A stretch of DNA of 64,000 nucleotides, taken from the NCBI GenBank assembly GCA_021186555.1, contig JAJKFL010000005.1, positions 1,533,001 to 1,597,000 of the forward strand, written 5' to 3'. A program made the position numbers and the translations under genes. Shown here one piece after another: positions 1-11,332 of the stretch. Source of the stretch: Reticulitermes speratus. Taxonomy: Eukaryota > Arthropoda > Insecta > Blattodea > Rhinotermitidae. The notes below the pieces were generated by a model. The model was given only the letters and a program-made list of their open reading frames with translations. It was not told the origin of the DNA and did not search any database. Position 1 is the stretch's first letter; every line of letters begins with the position of its first letter.

Positions 1-660
1 AACACATAAATACAGCTCGTACCGCGCAGTAAACACACTCCGTCTCAGTTATACAAACCAGTCAGTTAATGTTGTACAGTGAAATAATCGTTGTTTGTTC
101 TGAGATCCACACAAAACACATAAATACAGTCCGTACCGCGCAGTAAACACACTCCGTCTCAGTTATACAAACCAGTCAGTTAATGCTGTACAGTGAAATA
201 ATCGCTGTTTGTTCTGAGATCCACACAAAACACATAAATACAGTCCGTACCGCGCAGTAAAACACACTCCGTCTCAGTTATACAAACCAGTCAGTTAATG
301 TTGTACAGTGAAATAATCGCTGTTTGTTCTGAGATCCACACAAAACACATAAATGCAGTCCGTACCGCGCAGTAAACACACTCCGTCTCAGTTATACAAA
401 CCAGTCAGTTAATGTTGTACAGTGAAATAATCGCTGTTTGTTCTCAAATCCACACAAAACACATAAATACAGTCCGTACCGCGCAGTAAACACACTCCGT
501 CTCAGTTATACAAACCAGTCAGTTAATGCTGTACAGTGAAATAATCGCTGTTTGTTCTGAGATCCACACAAAACACATAATACACTGTGTGGGCAGAACG
601 TAGAATTTATGAATGTTAAACCTGGTGGTACGTATAGTAACTACTGGGCTTTAAAGGGAT
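1..660 (-). repeat. 114-bp satellite array inside a piggyBac-like MITE (window-truncated)
   Basis: About five copies of a 114-115 bp unit, recognisable by ACCGCGCAGTAAACACACTC recurring at about 21, 135, 249 and 364. The array runs off the left edge. At its right edge (591-660) comes a non-repeated flank that recurs beside the other arrays of this family and ends in CTTTAAAGGG, which resembles a piggyBac-type terminus. Monomers are nearly identical, so the array looks recently homogenised. Assignment to a piggyBac-like MITE is inference from the termini. Confidence 0.75.
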
Positions 661-795
661 AAACTGAATTTTATATATTCAGTTCCTACCGCGCAGTATA
701 ACTGAGACGGAGTGTGTTTATTGCACGGTACGAACTGAATGTTTATATATATATTAGGTTATTTTAATCTTTAAAGGGTTAATGTCACGTCGAGT
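661..795 (+). mobile_element. Partial ends of the same piggyBac-like MITE
   Basis: Positions 661-694 are a reversed copy of the element's far end, and 695-782 are the far end in forward orientation. The latter finishes with CTTTAAAGGGTTAA at 769-782, which is a piggyBac-style inverted terminus followed by a TTAA target site. It is the cleanest terminus of this family in the window. The arrangement looks like two truncated copies joined head to head with the array on the left. Confidence 0.55.
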
Positions 796-1202
796 GCTGA
801 TTTGATATGTCAGTCAGCGACACAAATGTTATATGTCATGCGTCTTCAACTAGCAGCCCGCAGGCCGCATGTGGCCTGCGAGATGCTGCCGACTGACTCG
901 AGAAACAACACGTTAATTACTGCTGGCGCATTGTGTTGCTGTAGGACTTTATAAGTTTGTTAGATTGGAGCACCGTGATTGAATAAATACTTCCAAGTCT
1001 CAGCACACTTATGAATTGGGTTGTATTACTATATGAATTGTATTTTTTTTTTCTTAAACATGTTTCGCCCCGTGATAATCCTTCATTTAGTTTTACTTTT
1101 GTGCTATTTTTAATGAGTTATTGCTGTGTTATAACTATAAACACACTACAATGGACGCGTCATACGTAATCGTATAGCCCACTGGCCAAGCGAACTAACT
1201 TC
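796..1202. other. Intergenic, old hAT-like scrap only
   Basis: No coding potential was seen. Around 855-890 there is a GC-rich palindromic stretch (GCCCGCAGGCCGCATGTGGC) of the kind found in old hAT-superfamily repeats. The rest is unremarkable AT-rich sequence. Confidence 0.35.
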
Positions 1203-1440
1203 CCAGAGTTCATTCTGCAGTCTGTCTTACGACAGGTCCGTAGCTTCTTCCAAAGCGAGTTCTCCAAATGGTGCGATCTAGTGCTTCCTCTTTCAATTTC
1301 CAGTATCTTCTCTTTCCCTTAAAGTCATCCAGTAGCTGCTTACGCCTTCTCCCTCGTCTTCCCGTCATTTCTATCCTTCCTTCTACCTTTCCTTCAATCA
1401 CATGTTTTAGAAGGCAGTTCCTACCCAAAATGTGCCCAAT
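1203..1440 (-). pseudogene. Non-LTR retrotransposon reverse-transcriptase C-terminus (fragment)
   Basis: The minus strand encodes about 70 residues with the run RRGRRRKQLLDDFKGKRRYW followed by LKEEALDRTIWRTRFGRSYG and a stop. This is the conserved tail of the long ORF of non-LTR elements, and the same peptide is encoded at 16868-17035 on the plus strand. Only the extreme 3' end is present, as expected for a 5'-truncated LINE insertion. It is dead. Confidence 0.7.
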
Positions 1441-2041
1441 CCAGTTAGCCTTTCTTCTTAAATGTCATTTAAATAGCCGCGGTTTATGTAATTTAATTTC
1501 CTTGGTCCAGTAGAACATATATGTAATGGCAGTCAAGAGAGACACATATATTAAACACTTCAGTGTTTGAAACTTCCTCGCGCCTGTTGGCCTGACGTGG
1601 TTTTCTCAGTCCTTCCAGTCAAATTCTGGGATAAAACCTCAAATGAGGCCACAGCCTTTTACTCCCACTTCCTTCCCAAGTCATTATTCAGTGCTGATCG
1701 TGACATCTGTCCGACATATTGACAACGTTGCTACTGTCTGTCGTAGGCACTAAGACAGAAGCACATAGCTGGTATTAACATTTGGTTTGCCTTTGGCTGA
1801 CAAGCTAAAAAGTATTGGTTCGTTTGTCAGCCCATTCCTGTCTGACCAAATCAGTTATCAACGCTAGCAATATATGTCAAATAATAAGGCTGTGACCTCC
1901 GACCTTTCATCTCAGCAGCAGTCATAAACGAATTCACAGTAAACATGTCAAATAAGACATTTCCATTACGAAAGCTAGCGAAATCGTCCGAGAGTTTAAA
2001 TTTACATTTGTGCGAGTTAAAGAAGGCCAAGTGGGCTCATG
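1441..2041. other. Intergenic, no feature recognised
   Basis: No ORF, repeat or motif that I can name was seen in this stretch. Confidence 0.4.
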
Positions 2042-2197
2042 TATAGGTCTTACGACGACTCGTGGGCTGTGGGCGGCCGTGGCTAACAGTGTGCTCGCCT
2101 TCCCCGCCAATCCACGTCATACTGTGTGGCGTGGCGGGTGAAAAGGGGGAACACAGTCACGCCCGCCCACAGCTCACGAATCGTCGGAAGACCTATA
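2042..2197. mobile_element. Short palindromic MITE
   Basis: The outer arms are imperfect inverted repeats. TATAGGTCTTACGACGACTC at 2042 is answered by the complementary ...TCGTCGGAAGACCTATA ending at 2197. The arms extend about 60 bases inward through GC-rich sequence (GGGCTGTGGGCGG against CCGCCCACAGC). There is no coding capacity. The superfamily cannot be assigned. Confidence 0.6.
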
Positions 2198-2595
2198 CCG
2201 TAAGTACATCGTAGGAGGAGGAAAGCTGTGTGCAGGCCTTTGACCGCCGCAGCCTGCGGGTAGAGACAGACGCAGTGTGGTAATGCTTCTAACAGAACAG
2301 AGATGTGTTTGTGTTTGCGATTAGCATGTGTTTGACAATTCTAACACTCAGTGAAACATGAGATGTTATGAAAGTACATGAAAAGTTTTCTGGGATAAGG
2401 ACCGTCACTTCAGACCGGTTAGCTCAGCAGACGTGTCTCATCTTTAGTCACGACGTTAGCGACCCATTCCGGCCTGAGGGTCGATTTCTCTCGTTACAGG
2501 AAGTCCTTACTTTCTTATATCAGCAAGTCTGTTTATCTGTATATTCGGTTATTTCATGACGCTGTATTAAAGGAATACAAAATACAGTCGAACCC

Positions 2596-2735
2596 GGTTA
2601 TACCCGCTTTACCCCCGGGAATGACACCGTACCCATTGTACAGGAGGCTGGGTAGGCCCCAGGGCTGGTCTGGACGAGTGCCGAAAATCTCGCCCCGACC
2701 GGGATTCGATCCCCGGAACGTCCAGCCCGTAGGTT
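2596..2735 (-). mobile_element. tRNA-derived SINE, family C, partial
   Basis: Matches the fuller copy at 26114-26401, with shared landmarks TTTACCCCC-GGAATGAC, GGCTGGGTAGGCCCCAGGGC and GGGATTCGATCCCCGG (the B-box region on the minus strand). Sequence beyond the B box diverges, so the tRNA-like head is broken. It begins right after CAGTCGAACCCGGTTATA (2587), a pogo/Tigger-like end, suggesting juxtaposed fragments. Confidence 0.65.
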
Positions 2736-2825
2736 CTTCCGCAGTGCTTCGCTTAGTGGTCTGGAACTTTTGGATCATTGCACTGTCATTCGTACGTAAC
2801 AGATTCATTGGCAGGGAAGCGTCTG

Positions 2826-4752
2826 TGTCCTGTCATACAGTCCTGTTTCAGCAAGTCTCTGCCCATGTCTGTGTCCTGTCATACAGTCCTGTTTCAGCAA
2901 GTCTCTGCCCATGTCTGTGTCCTGTCATACAGCCCTGTTGCAGTAAGTCTCTGCCCATGTCTGTGTCCTGTCATACAGTCCTGTTGCAGTAAGTCTCTGC
3001 CCACGTCTGTGTCCTGTCATACAGTCCTGTTGCAGTAAGTCTCTGCCCACGTCTGTATCCTGTCATACAGTCCTGTTGCAGTAAGTCTCTGCCCACGTCT
3101 GTGTCCTGTCATACAGTCCTGTTGCAGTACGTCTCTGCCCACGTCTGTGTCCTGTCATACAGTCCTGTTGCAGTAAGTCTCTGCCCACGTCTGTGTCCTG
3201 TCATACAGTCCTGTTGCAGTAAGTCTCTGCCCACGTCTGTGTCCTGTCATACAGTCCTGTTGCAGTAAGTCTCTGCCCACGTCTGTATCCTGTCATACAG
3301 TCCTGTTGCAGTAAGTCTCTGCCCACGTCTGTGTCCTGTCATACATTCCTGTTGCAGTAAGTCTCTGCCCACGTCTGTGTCCTGTCATACAGTCCTGTTG
3401 CAGTAAGTCTCTGCCCACGTCTGTGTCCTGTCATACAGTCCTGTTGCAGTAAGTCTCTGCCCACGTCTGTGTCCTGTCATACAGTCCTGTTGCAGTAAGT
3501 CTCTGCCCACGTCTGTGTCCTGTCATACAGTCCTGTTGCAGTAAGTCTCTGCCCACGTCTGTGTCCTGTCATACAGTCCTGTTGCAGTAAGTCTCTGCCC
3601 ACGTCTGTGTCCTGTCATACAGCCCTGTTGCAGTAAGTCTCTGCCCACGTCTGTGTCCTGTCATACAGTCCTGTTGCAGTAAGTCTCTGCCCACGTCTGT
3701 GTCCTGTCATACAGTCCTGTTGCAGTAAGTCTCTGCCCACGTCTGTGTCCTGTCATACAGTCCTGTTGCAGTAAGTCTCTGCCCACGTATGTGTCCTGTC
3801 ATACAGTCCTGTTGCAGTAAGTCTCTGCTCACGTCTGTGTCCTGCCTACAGTCCTGTTGCAGTAAGTCTCTGCCCACGTCTGTGTCCTGTCATACAGTCC
3901 TGTTGCAGTAAGTCTCTGCCCACGTCTGTGTCCTGTCATACAGTCCTGTTGCAGTAAGTGTCTGCCCACGTCTGTGTCCTGTCATACAGTCCTGTTGCAG
4001 TAAGTCTCTGCCCACGTCTGTGTCCTGTCATACAGTCCTGTTGCAGTAAGTGTCTGCCCACGTCTGTGTCCTGTCATACAGTCCTGTTGCAGTAAGTCTC
4101 TGCCCACGTCTGTGTCCTGTCATACAGTCCTGTTGCAGTAAGTCTCTGCCCACGTCTGTGTCCTGTCATACAGTCCTGTTGCAGTAAGTCTCTGCCCACG
4201 TCTGTGTCCTGTCATACAGTCCTGTTGCAGTAAGTCTCTGCCCACGTCTGTGTCCTGTCATACAGTCCTGTTGCAGTAAGTCTCTGCCCACGTCTGTGTC
4301 CTGTCATACAGTCCTGTTGCAGTAAGTCTCTGCCCACGTCTGTGTCCTGTCATACAGTCCTGTTGCAGTAAGTCTCTGCCCACGTCTGTGTCCTGTCATA
4401 CAGTCCTGTTGCAGTAAGTCTCTGCCCACGTCTGTGTCCTGTCATACAGTCCTGTTGCAGTAAGTCTCTGCCCACGTCTGTGTCCTGTCATACAGTCCTG
4501 TTGCAGTAAGTCTCTGCCCACGTCTGTGTCCTGTCATACAGTCCTGTTGCAGTAAGTCTCTGCCCACGTCTGTGTCCTGTCATACAGTCCTGTTGCAGTA
4601 AGTCTCTGCCCACGTCTGTGTCCTGTCATACAGTCCTGTTGCAGTAAGTCTCTGCCCACGTCTGTGTCCTGTCATACAGTCCTGTTGCAGTAAGTCTCTG
4701 CCCACGTCTGTGTCCTGTCATACAGTCCTGTTGCAGTAAGTCTCTGCCCACG
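2826..4752. repeat. 46-bp minisatellite, about 42 copies
   Basis: The unit begins GTCTCTGCCCACGTCTGTGT and continues CCTGTCATACAGTCCTGTTG then CAGTAA, 46 bp in all. The first three units carry variants (TTTCAGCAA, CCCATG) and later ones are almost uniform, so older variants survive at the left edge. Short ORFs inside are frame artefacts. The array ends abruptly at 4752. Confidence 0.92.
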
Positions 4753-5417
4753 CCGCCAACTCAAGAGGCGAGGTGGCTGAGAGGATAATAAGAGAAAGCA
4801 GACGGACAGTATCGACGCGCTGCTTGAGTTAAGTTCTCAGTGTTGTCTGAGTGGTCACTGTGTGCTGCATAGACGAATTTGTATTTGAACTGTTCTTTGT
4901 GTATTTGTACGTATTAATGTCGAATCATTGTGCAGTGTATGGGTAAGTTGCTGAAATAAGCACAATTGGCATATCAGTTAGTAGTGACACGCAAATTAGT
5001 CACGATCTGTCTGTTGTTAAGTATTCAAAGTAGCCTAACTCTCTCTGAGACAGTCACTTGTCATTTTTCACTCAGATAGCTGTTATGGCGTAGATACAGT
5101 ACTTCTCCTATACAGAACCAAACAATACGTATCTGATACAGAGAACCTAAAAACAGCTACATGTTTCGGCTTTTAATTAAGCTGTCGTTAGGCTGCACAA
5201 TATTTCATAAGAAGGTGTAATGCACAATATTGCAGGTAATATCAACTAATATCACTTGCATTGTTGTGCAGCTGTTTCTAGCCTCTCTGTCTGTATCCAA
5301 ATGCGTTGTGTACAATGGCGTTTGTTGCTTTTTAGGTACAAGTATTTGGCACAAGCTGGTGTCACCGTAAGTTGCTTTTACTTCTCTGCCTGGAGAAAAA
5401 TGTCGTGTCCTTTACAT
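4753..5417. other. Unique spacer with a degenerate GAAACATGT hairpin
   Basis: Non-repetitive sequence with no credible gene. At about 5158-5205 the minus strand reads a hairpin ending in GCCGAAACATGTAGC, resembling the hammerhead-like elements described at 59462, but the CTGANGA half is CTAACGA. I take it as a decayed relative. Confidence 0.35.
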
Positions 5418-8400
5418 GTGTTATTTAACGAAGCTGTCAATAGCTGAGATAGTGTAGCGTAGTGTATGAATGAGTGTGGAGCATTGGTGGAATGATACTG
5501 ACAGGGGAAACTGAAGTACTGGGAGAGAAACATTAGACAGCGTTGGTGGTAGATGTATGAATGAGTATGGAGCATTGGTGGAATGATACTGACAGGGGAA
5601 ACTGAAGTACTGGGAGAGAAACATTATACAGCGTTGGTGGTAGATGTATGAATGAGTATGGAGCATTGGTGGAATGATACTGACAGGGGAAACTGAAGTA
5701 CTGGGAGAGAAACATTATACAGCGTTGGTGGTAGATGTATGAATGAGTATGGAGCATTGGTGGAATGATACTGACAGGGGAAAACTGAAGTACTGGGAGA
5801 AAACATTATACAGCGTTGGTGGTGATGGTATGAATGAGTATGGAGCATTGGTGGAATGATACTGACAGGGGAAACTGAAGTACTGGGAGAGAAACATTAT
5901 ACAGCGTGGTGGTAGATGTATGAATGAGTATGGAGCATTGGTGGAATGATACTGACAGGGGAAACTGAAGTACTGGGAGAGAAACATTATACAGCGTTGG
6001 TGGTAGATGTATGAATGTGTATGGAGCATTGGTGGAATGATACTGACAGGGGAAACTGAAGTACTGGGAGAGAAACATTATACAGCGTGGTGGTAGATGT
6101 TGAATGAGTATGGAGCATTGGTGGAATGATACTGACAGGGGAAACTGAAGTACTGGGAGAGAAACATTATACAGCGTCGGTGGTAGATGTATGAATGAGT
6201 ATGGAGCATTGGTGGAATGATACTGACAGGGGAAACTGAAGTACTGGGAGAGAAACATTATACAGCGTGGTGGTAGATGTTGAATGAGTATGGAGCATTG
6301 GTGGAATGATACTGACAGGGGAAACTGAAGTACTGGGAGAGAAACATTATACAGCGTCGGTGGTAGATGTGATGAATGAGTATGGAGCATTGGTGGAATG
6401 ATACTGACAGGGGAAACTGAAGTACTGGGAGAGAAACATTATACAGCGTTGGTGGTAGAGGGATGTAATGAGTATGGAGCATTGGTGGAATGATACTGAC
6501 AGGGGAAACTGAAGTACTGGGAGAGAAACATTATACAGCGTTGGTGTAGATGTATGAATGATGTATGGAGCATTGGTGGAATGATACTGACAGGGGAAAC
6601 TGAAGTACTGGGAGAGAAACATTATAAGCGTTGGTGTAGATGTATGAATGAGTATGGAGCATTGGTGGAATGATACTGACAGGGGAAACTGAAGTACTGG
6701 GAGAGAAACATTATATAGCGTTGGTGTATGGTGATGTATGGAGATTGGTGGAATGTACTGACAGGGAATGAGTACTGGGAGAAACATATAGGTTGGTGTA
6801 GATGATGAATAGTTGAGCATTGGTGGAATGAACTGACGGAAACTGAATACTGGGAGAGAAACATTATACAGCGTCGGTGGTAGATGTATGAATGGTATGG
6901 AGCATTGGTGGAATGATACTGACAGGGGAAACTGAAGTACTGGGAGAGAACATTATATAGCGTTGGTTGTAGATGTGTGAATGAGTATGGAGCATTGGTG
7001 GAATGATACTGACAGGGGAAACTGAAGTACTGGGAGAGAAACTTATACAGCGTTGGTGGTAGATGTATGAATGAGTATGGAGCATTGGTGGAATGATACT
7101 GACAGGGGAAACTGAAGTACTGGGAGAGAAACATTATACAGCGTTGGTGGTAGATGTATGAATGAGTATGGAGCATTGGTGGAATGATACTGACAGGGGA
7201 AACTGAAGTACTGGGAGAGAAACATTATACAGCGTCGGTGGTAGATGTATGAATGAGTATGGAGCATTGGTGGAATGATACTGACAGGGGAAACTGAAGT
7301 ACTGGGAGAGAAACATTATACAGCGTTGGTGGTAGATGTATGAATGAGTATGGAGCATTGGTGGAATGATACTGACAGGGGAAACTGAAGTACTGGGAGA
7401 GAAACATTATACAGCGTTGGTGGTAGATGTATGAATGAGTATGGAGCATTGGTGGAATGATACTGACAGGGGAAACTGAAGTACTGGGAGAGAAACATTA
7501 TACAGCGTCGGTGGTAGATGTATGAATGAGTATGGAGCATTGGTGGAATGATACTGACAGGGGAAACTGAAGTACTGGGAGAGAAACATTATACAGCGTT
7601 GGTGGTAGATGTATGAATGAGTATGGAGCATTGGTGGAATGATACTGACAGGGGAAACTGAAGTACTGGGAGAGAAACATTATACAGCGTTGGTGGTAGA
7701 TGTATGAATGAGTATGGAGCATTGGTGGAATGATACTGACAGGGGAAACTGAAGTACTGGGAGAGAAACATTATATAGCGTTGGTTGTAGATGTATGAAT
7801 GAGTATGGAGCATTGGTGGAATGATACTGACAGGGGAAACTGAAGTACTGGGAGAGAAACATTATACAGCGTTGGTGGTAGATGTATGAATGAGTATGGA
7901 GCATTGGTGGAATGATACTGACAGGGGAAACTGAAGTACTGGGAGAGAAACATTATACAGCGTTGGTGGTAGATGTATGAATGAGTATGGAGCATTGGTG
8001 GAATGATACTGACAGGGGAAACTGAAGTACTGGGAGAGAAACATTATACAGCGTTGGTGGTAGATGTATGAATGAGTATGGAGCATTGGTGGAATGATAC
8101 TGACAGGGGAAACTGAAGTACTGGGAGAGAAACATTATACAGCGTCGGTGGTAGATGTATGAATGAGTATGGAGCATTGGTGGAATGATACTGACAGGGG
8201 AAACTGAAGTACTGGGAGAGAAACATTATACAGCGTTGGTGGTAGATGTATGAATGAGTATGGAGCATTGGTGGAATGATACTGACAGGGGAAAACTGAA
8301 GTACTGGGAGAGAAACATTATACAGCGTTGGTGGTAGATGTATGAATGAGTATGGAGCATTGGTGGAATGATACTGACAGGGGAAACTGAAGTGCTGGGA

Positions 8401-8905
8401 GAGGAACATTATACAGCGTTGGTGGTAGATGTATGAATGAGTATGGAGCATTGGTGGAATGATACTGACAGGGGAAAACTGAAGTACTGGGAGAGAAACA
8501 TTATACAGCTTTGGTGGTAGATGTATGAATGAGTATGGAGCATTGGTGGAATGATACTGACAGGGGAAACTGAAGTACTGGGAGAGGAACATTATACAGC
8601 GTTGGTGGTAGATGTATGAATGAGTATGGAGCATTGGTGGAATGATACTGACAGGGGAAACTGAAGTGCTGGGAGAGGAACATTATACAGCGTTGGTGGT
8701 AGATGTATGAATGAGTATGGAGCATTGGTGGAATGATACTGACAGGGGAAACTGAAGTACTGGGAGAGGAACCATTCCCAGTGTCATTTTATCCATCACA
8801 AATTCCACATGGACTGACCTGGGATCGAACCTGTACTTATGCAATGAAAATCCGGCGACTATCCACCTGAGCCATGGCATGACCCAGTCCGTGTAGTTGT
8901 TACGG
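5418..8905 (-). mobile_element. SINE (family E) with internally expanded 91-bp array
   Basis: On the minus strand the element starts with a tRNA-like head (8905 to about 8770: GCCATGGCTCAGGTGGATAG, then GGTTCGATCCCAGG as B box) and ends with the family tail at 5418-5450 (CTGTCAAT..., GTTAAATAACA on the minus strand). Between head and tail lies a 91-bp tandem array whose unit is the body of this SINE family. Single-copy versions of the body are at 10908-11134 and 29038-29256. The whole region is therefore one SINE copy whose middle has been amplified about 36 times. Confidence 0.75.
5460..8770. repeat. 91-bp minisatellite, about 36 copies, SINE-derived
   Basis: Unit landmarks on the plus strand are GGAGCATTGGTGGAATGATA, CTGACAGGGGAAACTGAAGT, ACTGGGAGAGAAACATTATA and CAGCGTTGGTGGTAGATGTA. 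The period is 91 bp, so the reading frame rotates each copy and the many roughly 74-residue minus-strand ORFs are artefacts. Copies between about 5760 and 7030 carry scattered single-base losses, densest at 6720-6860. Flanking copies are uniform. Confidence 0.93.
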
Positions 8906-9036
8906 TGCTGCCAGTGCCCCAGACTGTACCATAAATGATAGGGTGACTGGGGAAAGATGGATTTGAGTGGTTGGGGAGGGGCGCGGTAGGACTGTCCTGT
9001 CATTTGGCTGTGGGACTGAGAAAAACCCCACAATAC

Positions 9037-9815
9037 TTGAAGATAGTCGGTGTGCCTGCCGATACTCAGACCGATCACTGAAGATAGTCGGTGTGTCTGC
9101 CGATACTCAGACCGATCACTGAAGATAGTCGGTGTGCCTGCCGATACTCAGACCGAGCACTGAAGATAGTCGGTGTGCCTGCCGATACTCAGACCGATCA
9201 CTGAAGATAGTCGGTGTGCCTGCCGATACTCAGACCGAGCACTGAAGATAGTCGGTGTGCCTGCCGATACTCAGACCGAGCACTGAAGATAGTCGGTGTG
9301 CCTGCGATACTCAGACCGAGCAACTGAAGATAGTCGGTGTGCCTGCCGATACTCAGACCGAGAACTGAAGATAGTCGGTGTGTCTGCCGATACTCAGACC
9401 GATCACTGAAGATAGTCGGTGTGCCTGCCGATACTCAGACCGAGCACTGAAGATAGTCGGTGTGCCTGCCGATACTCAGACCGATCACTGAAGATAGTCG
9501 GTGTGCCTGCGATACTCAGACCGAGCACTGAAGATAGTCGGTGTGCCTGCGATACTCAGACCGAGCACTGAAGATAGTCGGTGTGCCTGCCGATACTCAG
9601 ACCGAGCACTGAAGATAGTCGGTGTGCCTGCCGATACTCACACCGAGCACTGAAGATAGTCGGTGTGCCTGCCGATACTCAGACCGAGCACTGAAGATAG
9701 TCGGTGTGCCTGCCGATACTCAGACCGAGAACTGAAGATAGTCGGTGTGTCCTGCCCATACTCAGACCGATCACTGAAGATAGTCAGTGTGCCTGCCGAT
9801 ACTCAGACCGATCAC
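9037..9815. repeat. 41-bp minisatellite, about 19 copies
   Basis: The unit is CTGAAGATAGTCGGTGTGCC followed by TGCCGATACTCAGACCGAGC and A. The alternates GATCA/GAGCA/GAACTG at the unit end give three variant types scattered along the array. It directly follows the head of the expanded SINE. Small ORFs here are repeat artefacts. Confidence 0.92.
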
Positions 9816-10907
9816 TTCTTACACATAAGACTGATCGTTACCGCAAGGATAACCTACTGGGTTACAGTTTTTATATAATAACATTGTACATTTGAATAAT
9901 GTCATAGGACTTACTTAGCTGCCTCAACTCGTTGTTTTACTTGCCGAAGGTGATAAGAGACGTGAAGTCGAATTCTAAAAAGACTGTTGTGAGGTTTCTT
10001 TACCTCGCAGGTTAAGTCAAGATAGTATTTCAGTGGACCACATCCGGGTTTTCTTGCCGAAAGTTTTTCTTAAGCCATTATCGAAATAAGGGAAGTAAAA
10101 CACTGCCATCTTCCTGATAATCACTGAAGTTCCCATTTTCACTTCTCCTAGTAACTATCATGTCAGTCTATAGTCGCTGACATGATTATGTTCAGAGTAG
10201 ATTAATAATGTTGCGTAAGTTGGAATAACATGACTGTCAGTCCTGCCAACATTACTCTGTTATTTCATGAACAATGCCCATGTCACTTATAATAAAGCCG
10301 TCACACGAAACAATAAAATAATCGGGCTTTGCGCAGTGGCTAAGTAATTAGGTGAGTCTTCATTTCCAAGGCCTCAGTCCTAGTGCACCAATGCTCCGTA
10401 CACTTCTGCATCTACACGCTGTTCTTACCAGAAGGACAAACGGGCGAAGCTTGGGAACCTTACAAAAAGCAAAACTGTTTCGGAAATCGAGGAAATTGGA
10501 TAAAAAAAACTTTCACTTAGTATTTAACGGGTTAACACATTGAAATTGTACATTTTTTCGCAGGTTCTTGTTTAAATGGCATTATGACATCAAACATTGG
10601 TGTTTGATGTCATAAAACGAAACTGCGTCTTGTCATGAGAATTATATGCTGTGCTTTCACATGCCTTCTGCGTGTTAAAAGCAAATTAGTACAATTAAGT
10701 AGAATTTTAATTAGTTTACGAATCTATTGTAACTGAGGTGAGCTTACCCTCGTGTTGTGCAATGATCACTTCCTTGAGAGCTGAAACCTGATTGGTTGGT
10801 GCCTGAAGACAGCCGACGACTGCATAACGCGAGACTCCATCCTGGAAAACAACAGAACGCGGCTATCAGATATACAGTCCTGTTAATCAGTACAGCGGTA
10901 TGAATTA
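9816..10907. other. Intergenic spacer, one perfect hairpin
   Basis: No gene was recognised. The only structure that stands out is a perfect 15-bp hairpin at 10582-10615 (arm TATGACATCAAACA, loop TTGG). Confidence 0.4.
10582..10615. repeat. Perfect inverted repeat with TTGG loop
   Basis: The arms TTATGACATCAAACA and TGTTTGATGTCATAA are exact complements separated by TTGG. It could be the core of a small MITE or chance; no neighbours explain it. Confidence 0.5.
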
Positions 10908-11134
10908 CCAGAAGAGGGACCGTGTCAGTTCTCAGGCCTCTCACCGCGGCGGCCCGGGTTCCGATCCCAGGGCAGTCCGTGGGAGATTTGCTGTTAACAG
11001 TGTGGCACTGGGACAGGTTTCACTGAGGGCACTTCGGTTTTCCCCTGTCAGTATCATTCCACCAATGCTCAATACTCATTCATTACCACCGACACTGTAT
11101 AATATTAGCAACTGACAGCGTCGTTAAATAACAC
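10908..11134 (+). mobile_element. tRNA-derived SINE, family E
   Basis: The B-box-like GGGTTCCGATCCCAGG follows a degenerate head. The body then reads CACTTCGGTTTTCCCCTGTC, AGTATCATTCCACCAATGCT and ends CTGACAGCGTCGTTAAATAA. The body segment is the single-copy equivalent of the 91-bp array unit at 5460-8770. Internal small ORFs have no meaning. Confidence 0.7.
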
Positions 11135-11332
11135 GCTTCAAAAAATCAGAATAGAGAAGAAATTAGAGACGTAAGGACAGATCTGCACACCTCCATGTTT
11201 GGTTATTTACAACTTGATGACAATACGCACGTACAGACTGCATGACGTTTGACAGAAGGTTGTCACATACACAGACTAAGCTCTACTAGAATATTGATAC
11301 GCCGTAGTGGACTGCAGAGTACTTTGCTTTGA

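Noticed and set aside
5158-5205. Hammerhead candidate on the minus strand
   Set aside because: The core reads CTAACGA and the stems are poor; at best a decayed relative.
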